Origin: Thiotrichales bacterium
GTDB lineage: Bacteria; Pseudomonadota; Gammaproteobacteria; Francisellales; CACEW01
Reading direction: 5' to 3'
Assembly (NCBI GenBank): GCA_023266165.1
Contig: JAHFRR010000010.1
Location: 1 to 19,463 of the forward strand
DNA: 19,463 nt
The notes beneath the pieces were generated by a model. That model was not told the origin of the DNA. It did not search any database and saw nothing but the letters and a program-made list of their open reading frames with translations. The translations under genes were made by a program, and so were the position numbers. Positions 16,501-19,463 of the stretch are shown in pieces (position 1 is the stretch's first letter; each line of letters starts with the position of its first letter).

Positions 16501-18313
16501 GTATTGTGCTGGCGAACATTCGCAAGTTGTGGCCCAGTTGCAATTGCTCTTGCAGCAACGGGGTGTGGTTTTGACAGTGCAACCCGATAAGTCGTTAGTA
16601 CTTCGTTGCAGTGTATCTGAAGCAGATAGGCTTGAAAAGAGTCGATATTATACAGAAGCTGTGGTTGCCCAAGAAAAGTGTCAAGTCTATAGAGAGGTCT
16701 TGAAGCGATTTTTCGTCTTGGGAGTGCAGCCTGCAAGCTTGAGTCAGCTTGGGGGCGCTGTTGCGAAGTTTGCGCCGAACCAGTCTAGGCTGAAGGGCTA
16801 TGTGCAAAATAACTCGTTGTGGAGTGCAGAGAATGCAGTGGTTCAAGTAAATTTGTTGGCTTGCCTAGAAGGACGATCGCAATCTCCAGTTGCAGAGCAG
16901 TTGGGTTTTCTGCAGGGGTATTTCCAATATTTGGCAGCATCGACAAATTCAGGGCGTACAACGCAGTTGCAGGCAGCTGCATGCGTTGTGACAGGCTTGC
17001 CAAAAACAGCATCTCTGCCGGATTTTGTGGCACGCATTGATGTCTGTGCTATTTCCATGTCATGCTTGTTTGGCGTGAAAAAAGAGCGTTCTTTGGGGGA
17101 AGGTGAAGAGGCCGTGAAGGCGCTAAATCAGCTGGTTAACCAGTATCGGAGCCAGAACCGGTCGATAGTAATACCTTCATTGACTCAGTTGGAGAATGCA
17201 TTGCAGAAGGCATCTCAGGGTATGCTACAGATACCTCATTTCGCAACCATATTTGGGGCGCGAACGGATGTGCAAAACGCAGTAGGGGAGGTACAGAGGC
17301 TTGTAGCTTGCTGTGCTCAAGAGTCGCTTGTGCAATTGGGCAAGGCGCGAATACCAGAATGGAAGCAGCAGCTAGCGCCGATCGAGAAGTTGCTCGCTCA
17401 AGCTGGAGATGTGGCTGGGCTGCAGGCTGGTTATGAGAGGTATCAAGCTGCAGTAAAGACCTTAGTGGGGAGTAATGTCGCTACTCTTGATGTCCCAACG
17501 TTTTGCAAAGCACAGGAAAAGTTGGAGCTGCAGTTGAAGGAATTGACGCGGCAGTTTGTGCAGGTAGCACTGCCTCGCGTTATCACAGTATGTGAAGAGT
17601 ATCAGCAGGATATCAGCGTGTGGCCAACTGAGATGTCCACCGAGATTCGTGAGGAGAGGAATCAGAAATTGCAGGAGATGCAACTCCTCATGCTGCACTT
17701 AGGCGCTTCTAACCTTGCTGAGGAGGAGCAAGAAAAATTGCTTGAGCAGTTGATACGGCTGCAAGGTTCATATCAAAGGATAAGGGATCAGTGCGTGAGT
17801 GAGAAAGCAGCTGTTGCAGAGCAGGCTCGTTTAAAGCGGGAGCTTGCTGCTGCTCAAGCGGAACTGAGTGAACTGAAAAATCAAGCAAAAAGAACACAGA
17901 AGGTCTTTAGTCAGATTCAACCGCAGAGGAACGCAGCCGCCCCAGTGTCTTCAAGCCAAAATACAAGCGCAACCGCACCAGTTGGAAATAATTCTAACAA
18001 TCAAAATATCAATATATTGCATAGTAGGGGCTTGACAACCACAACACGTAGTAGTAGCGTTGGAGTTGTAGGGACAGGTGATGGGAGTGGTGACATGGGT
18101 GGAGAGAGGAAGGGTGATGATGTTGAGCTTCAGAGCCCGGTAAGCTCAAATTCTTTGGCGCTGACCAATGTTCCAGCCAGCACTGCTTCAAATGTTCGGG
18201 GTTCAGCTGCGAGCCCAGCGGGTGCAGGGCGAAATGCGAATACGCTGGGGAGCTTGTTTGGTAGGTTGCGTAAGAAGCGTGAAGAAGATCTTAACTTGGG
18301 TCTGGAAAATTAA
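10532..18313 (+). CDS. Giant helical/coiled-coil protein of unknown function (about 2593 residues)
   Basis: One uninterrupted open frame of 7.8 kb, with no signal peptide or membrane segment seen. I do not recognise any enzyme domain. After an N-terminal region (1-160) come five low-complexity, Ser/Pro/Thr-rich stretches: about 165-196, 800-870 (with TPPPVASMGFTTPPFTP), 1358-1433, 1835-1880 and 2463-2580. They split the protein into four helix-rich blocks of roughly 600, 490, 400 and 580 residues. These blocks are full of Leu, Gln, Ala and Glu in heptad-like spacing. The clearest coiled coil is near 2420-2460 (ARLKRELAAAQAELSELKNQ). A basic KSIKRKLF lies near 161-168, and the C-terminus is basic then acidic (FGRLRKKREEDLNLGLEN). 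A scaffold, secreted filament or host-directed effector are all possible. A phage tape-measure protein is unlikely because no phage genes are near. It is second in a three-gene operon, and the next start is 20 bases after its stop. Confidence 0.85.
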   Translation: MFTNNQVYCFSSQTGTKKPVKIYVTPELLLSVREVLETPAERVQALQARLNPADYQALQAKKRKFSLGEYLFSATSRSLLRQIWATQSSETKWESVSQDGTARIIYELIQDVPTDETVYGLKPDYTPMSSVKDEKQDEVTPGLKKKGSADGTESLLGSVAKSIKRKLFLDTPSQKPQKSQGLPPSDEMKSHDGGVGGDVAALLRVNAQVAKPFFDRSDLVKTLCDAFLSLEFQKQVVNVTSASSEALQKPQAQNQPALVKSFLSCTGKACPNDPDAFFSLTESCWKEFRMYLKEADVSNFLYLYHVARASGYASVMSVVPIMHEKVGGENRTFFTGEAARVVFNAAVESGFPVAQGSSESPGIKNIIDESITLLKRWVEGLKSVTGELTPEQAALYNTARSLFLAAETALNTLVVGSFEPYLSGELRAQYQALRLCFVAEDEDESHPAIEWHNHLVAAAVELGRLPSDPHACKNKLTEIGKLLDKVPVEGLSLVAVDIGKRQKLEQDYRNALTHTDVVLLLKELESVSDSSILETLQKKLETIRTAREAVSGFNFAQNLALSCVAEWHQAQQWVAFKSKILLADATITNLETLRTFLESAKWSEVLPIASMEVGQACTALFQHVIKLSALIEALKVLPQDFTQVQGFLGTTAVQTHGQVIHQLKALQGALVLQTEQKHSDTGDILQKVLKENTTLRDQVEQAQTWLTETEPTALRRFHLLEVTEAKDDEKANAYANIAQECGALERQIQGFVKAGVPEGWFKESGALIQALKGRCLEASGTEVVRVDGQSVFRKRGSIVPLSTPEQVLGTPRIIRAVSNPQAPMQMTPPPVASMGFTTPPFTPQRKMTQPTEPLSRSKGSSTSLTGVSNQNTVAVTWVLSYIPSYGEDAQILQSLRGELKGHVNNRVALQPLNAAVEGSALSVLYRAVPKKSLMFDMSTSKEEKACLDALKVAGCAALCAFWKELGCPQSTVLTCIEAPADEVAFRDVPRGIMQKAELAEKREKVKNIIAVMEKETGNPVELQQDLEQQLQLYPQALQGPQHQLSCYKAYCKEGTAKIQGALAALDASSGDAFTLEEAGIKSFQRQYQALSELKDQYLGVGCFVKRDLPGSLLDQVIAAQRAALTRYVKDLSPHITSTSFIATADFKALETMRVEHLDFIRAHLEGLPDDGPRKAIDALMRGIALKVAVLQSVTPSVWSLQSLQTYLGKLKQEIENGLACPEYTDEAQRVSKANAALEKLRSTQALLKCFPLETVYGLSLTTTDSHQWCKKIQALQTQCSQAQKALTALIAFDKLWNTQVRASLYERALYAPKAVEGEAKKLWGSFVEMPLEKAQVWFRGFAAFYTAYVDKEAVESAMHGYSSSHATRAQEPGQVKVEHAVFKFLQPSKVSPSPKSDAQDDRISETDSDALPSPVGGAQAESKASGEVSSAGRARVLSETYPAAFEKVASEFITLVYQQSLHYKDIYLRDNTNFLSVGAATLGASKGLQASISKQMPGEKAEIIDHYQFAVLAVAACMTIERDSGKIKRWLQGKPNQERPVVPLKMLVTNFIGHELTTAAALEKDLERRVLEEAIVADLNKALPSVQGRDVAFVQQAAASIHRVLQQHQKNIELLHESGVTGDFERVSAVLLRAQTALAMLQAREQVLVSIGQLTELQAPPIESKDSDRLNNSSKTPEQIVLQAQLLTTLGSDFCQSEVVGLGLVFELKKRRETFYEEAKELLLWTLANVRSTAWMGDLAKILPEDMQAQLKLRLDALPEIQLKVDVAVATELLQASTPFTEALACWGLHKPELSERINLSKAVTSQDRLMQLEGTLQTLQDQNRQLAQALWNLKSEKEPEQRLVARTSSTTVLPSMGESKEEAERVQSRAMPVAPATVGEKCAAILSAVVLQQSLGSPIQEANLQSLVGVQTQVALTGEAERFAQEQERQDIVSAVAQVFAGPNARSIFLPAQVLQIGIGSAVANEFDRLKRECVQGRSSYQDTVALLKYCAGEHSQVVAQLQLLLQQRGVVLTVQPDKSLVLRCSVSEADRLEKSRYYTEAVVAQEKCQVYREVLKRFFVLGVQPASLSQLGGAVAKFAPNQSRLKGYVQNNSLWSAENAVVQVNLLACLEGRSQSPVAEQLGFLQGYFQYLAASTNSGRTTQLQAAACVVTGLPKTASLPDFVARIDVCAISMSCLFGVKKERSLGEGEEAVKALNQLVNQYRSQNRSIVIPSLTQLENALQKASQGMLQIPHFATIFGARTDVQNAVGEVQRLVACCAQESLVQLGKARIPEWKQQLAPIEKLLAQAGDVAGLQAGYERYQAAVKTLVGSNVATLDVPTFCKAQEKLELQLKELTRQFVQVALPRVITVCEEYQQDISVWPTEMSTEIREERNQKLQEMQLLMLHLGASNLAEEEQEKLLEQLIRLQGSYQRIRDQCVSEKAAVAEQARLKRELAAAQAELSELKNQAKRTQKVFSQIQPQRNAAAPVSSSQNTSATAPVGNNSNNQNINILHSRGLTTTTRSSSVGVVGTGDGSGDMGGERKGDDVELQSPVSSNSLALTNVPASTASNVRGSAASPAGAGRNANTLGSLFGRLRKKREEDLNLGLEN

Positions 18314-18333
18314 CTGAAGAATGGAGGTGTGAT

Positions 18334-19056
18334 ATGGACAGGATAGAGTTCGTGAAGACTTTGGAAATGCTGCTCCCCAATCAAGGTATCGAGTCGTTCT
18401 TGACTGACGGTGATCTCAGCAAACAAAAGTTCGACGCAGTGAAAGAGAGGTTCAGCCTTGGATTTCAGTTGACTATGGTGAAGAGAGATGGCTCGTATAG
18501 AGGATATAAGCTTCGTGAGTTGTTGGTTCTAGCTTTTTACTTTGATGATCTTACCAAGTATCCTGGGGCAGATACCCTTTTAGTTTCGCAGAATAATGTT
18601 CCTGCGTGCGCAGCTCTAGAGGCTCTCAAGGCTGTTGTCGTTGACGACGTGCGGCCGCGCGATGTGCTTCTGGGAAGTTTTAATGAACTCGGGATATCTC
18701 TCAACATCGCCTTGTTAGCCAACAGTATGCTCTCTGCAGGAAGGCGTAATCCAGTGAAGGCTAGTGTGGGTGCTACTGGGGCAGCTGTTGTAGCCTCCGC
18801 TCCTTGGTCTGCACCAGCGGTTTCTGCTGCTGTTGGTGGAAGTACAGGTGTGGTGCTCAAAGCTCTTGCTGCGGCTTTGACTGTGACACTTGCTGTTAAA
18901 GCTGTGCTTGTGACGTTTGGAGGGATTCTTGTGTTTCCTTTCTTGTTTGCCATAGGTGGTGCTGTGTATAACAGCCAGCAGCGCCGCTCTGCCCTTGCGG
19001 TGCAGGGTGCGGGTTCATCTGCTGTGGCACCAGCACTAGCACTAGCACCAGCGTAG
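18334..19056 (+). CDS. Small protein of unknown function with a hydrophobic C-terminal region
   Basis: A 240-residue protein that I do not recognise. Residues 1-135 look soluble and helical. From about 144 the sequence turns Ala/Gly/Val-rich. Two candidate membrane segments follow, at about 172-194 (VVLKALAAALTVTLAVKAVLV) and 195-213 (GGILVFPFLFAIGGAVY), separated by almost no loop, then a basic NSQQRR. The final residues are APALALAPA, encoded by four GCACCA/GCACTA hexamers like those that open the operon's first gene. GGAGG at 18323-18327 sits 6 bases before the ATG, and the gene begins 20 bases after the giant gene's stop. It could anchor the other two proteins at a membrane or insert into a target membrane. 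Both ideas are inference from hydrophobicity and context. Confidence 0.8.
   Translation: MDRIEFVKTLEMLLPNQGIESFLTDGDLSKQKFDAVKERFSLGFQLTMVKRDGSYRGYKLRELLVLAFYFDDLTKYPGADTLLVSQNNVPACAALEALKAVVVDDVRPRDVLLGSFNELGISLNIALLANSMLSAGRRNPVKASVGATGAAVVASAPWSAPAVSAAVGGSTGVVLKALAAALTVTLAVKAVLVTFGGILVFPFLFAIGGAVYNSQQRRSALAVQGAGSSAVAPALALAPA
19027..19053 (+). repeat. Degenerate GCACCA hexamer repeat at the end of the operon
   Basis: GCACCA, GCACTA, GCACTA, GCACCA and a final GCG run in tandem and encode the last Ala-Pro/Ala-Leu residues of the third unknown gene. The unit, phase and orientation are those of the 15-copy repeat at 8279-8368, about 10.7 kb upstream. Confidence 0.85.
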
Positions 19057-19116
19057 TGACGAGCTAAAACTCTAGAATCCTAACCCCCCGTCCTTCGCGG
19101 GGTAACAGAGTAACAG

Positions 19117-19141
19117 AAAAAGGGGCTTCGGCCCCTTTTTT
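19117..19141 (+). terminator. Intrinsic terminator with UUCG tetraloop
   Basis: AAAAAGGGGC (19117-19126) pairs with GCCCCTTTTT (19131-19140) around a TTCG loop closed by C-G, the extra-stable UUCG form. A T-run ends the structure. The A-run on the left side makes it usable from both directions. It ends the three-gene operon 60 bases after the last stop. A smaller GC hairpin (CCCCG at 19086-19090 with CGGGG at 19098-19102) precedes it. Confidence 0.92.
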
Positions 19142-19248
19142 ATGACCCCATTTAATATTGATTGGCAATTAATACCCAGCCTAGCTTGTATTTTTTCAAC
19201 ACATCAGTTATGATTGTTCCATCTTATGATATCCCAGCAGGTGCCTTG

Positions 19249-19463
19249 ATGCCCCGTTATTTAGATCCTAAAGCCGATGTGGTCTTCAAAAAAGTTTTTG
19301 GTGAGCACCCGCATTTGCTCAAAAGCTTTTTAAACGCGGTGTTGCCGTTGCCGCCTGGCCATGAGATTGTAGAACTGACTCACTTGCCTGCAGAGCAGGT
19401 TCCTAAAATTCCCGCTTTAAAGCGCACGATTGCGGATGTCCGATGTAAGGATAAGCGAGGCCG
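19249..19463 (+). CDS. Rpn-family PD-(D/E)XK nuclease / putative transposase, 5' part only
   Basis: The first 71 codons of a gene that continues past the window edge. The start MPRYLDPKADVVFKKVFGEH and the following KSFLNAVLPLP are characteristic of the Rpn (recombination-promoting nuclease, PDDEXK_2, TIGR01784) family. Asp63 in IADVRCKDKRG is the expected first acidic residue of the PD-(D/E)XK active site. The rest of the site lies outside the window. AGGTG sits 5 bases before the ATG at 19249. An in-frame ATG at 19210 would add 13 residues but has no ribosome binding site. A weak TTGGCA (19162-19167) and TTGTAT (19186-19191) pair could be its promoter. By family these are mobile-element-associated nucleases, often present in many copies. 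Confidence 0.85.
   Translation, partial: MPRYLDPKADVVFKKVFGEHPHLLKSFLNAVLPLPPGHEIVELTHLPAEQVPKIPALKRTIADVRCKDKRG

Noticed and set aside
11673..17897. Several minus-strand open frames of 60-100 residues inside the giant gene
   Set aside because: They are short, overlap a single long coding frame, and lack ribosome binding sites or recognisable motifs.
10532..18313. Phage tail tape-measure protein as an explanation of the giant gene
   Set aside because: No tail, capsid or other phage genes are nearby, no membrane segments are seen inside the protein, and the operon has its own promoter and terminator.

Overview
The window looks like chromosomal DNA of a gammaproteobacterium. The ubiE-ubiJ pair with translational coupling, an RlmI-type rRNA methyltransferase and a Wza/Wzb/Wzc export set all point there. 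A host-associated lineage such as the Legionellales would fit the large helical proteins of unknown function and the PD-(D/E)XK transposase-like gene, but that placement is inference.

Left half (about 223-7802, all minus strand): one compact, probably co-transcribed run in the order rlmI, ubiE, ubiJ, wzb, wza, wzc and a CinA-like gene. It is served by a good sigma70-like promoter just upstream of rlmI (-35 at 7773-7778, -10 at 7750-7755). Gaps within the run are 4 to 70 bases, and ubiJ overlaps the ubiE stop codon. The run joins rRNA modification (RlmI), ubiquinone synthesis (UbiE, UbiJ) and control of polysaccharide export: outer-membrane channel Wza, tyrosine autokinase Wzc and its phosphatase Wzb. 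No glycosyltransferase, flippase or polymerase is present, and ubiB, which often follows ubiJ, is not here. Two GC-rich palindromic repeat copies lie past the end of the run (46-90 and 127-157).

Middle (7803-8209): a strongly AT-rich non-coding stretch that separates the two divergent transcription units.

Right half (8210-19141, plus strand): a three-gene operon I do not recognise, with its own promoter (8210-8238), strong ribosome binding sites and a clear terminator with a UUCG loop at 19117-19141. The proteins are about 739, 2593 and 240 residues. The first begins with 15 perfect Ala-Pro dipeptides encoded by an uninterrupted 90-base hexamer repeat. The second is a giant helix- and coiled-coil-rich protein split by disordered linkers. 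The third has a hydrophobic, probably membrane-inserting region and ends in a degenerate copy of the same hexamer. This operon is the best candidate in the window for an undescribed system. Its function cannot be read from the sequence.

Right edge (19249-19463): the 5' part of an Rpn-type PD-(D/E)XK nuclease/transposase gene that runs off the window.
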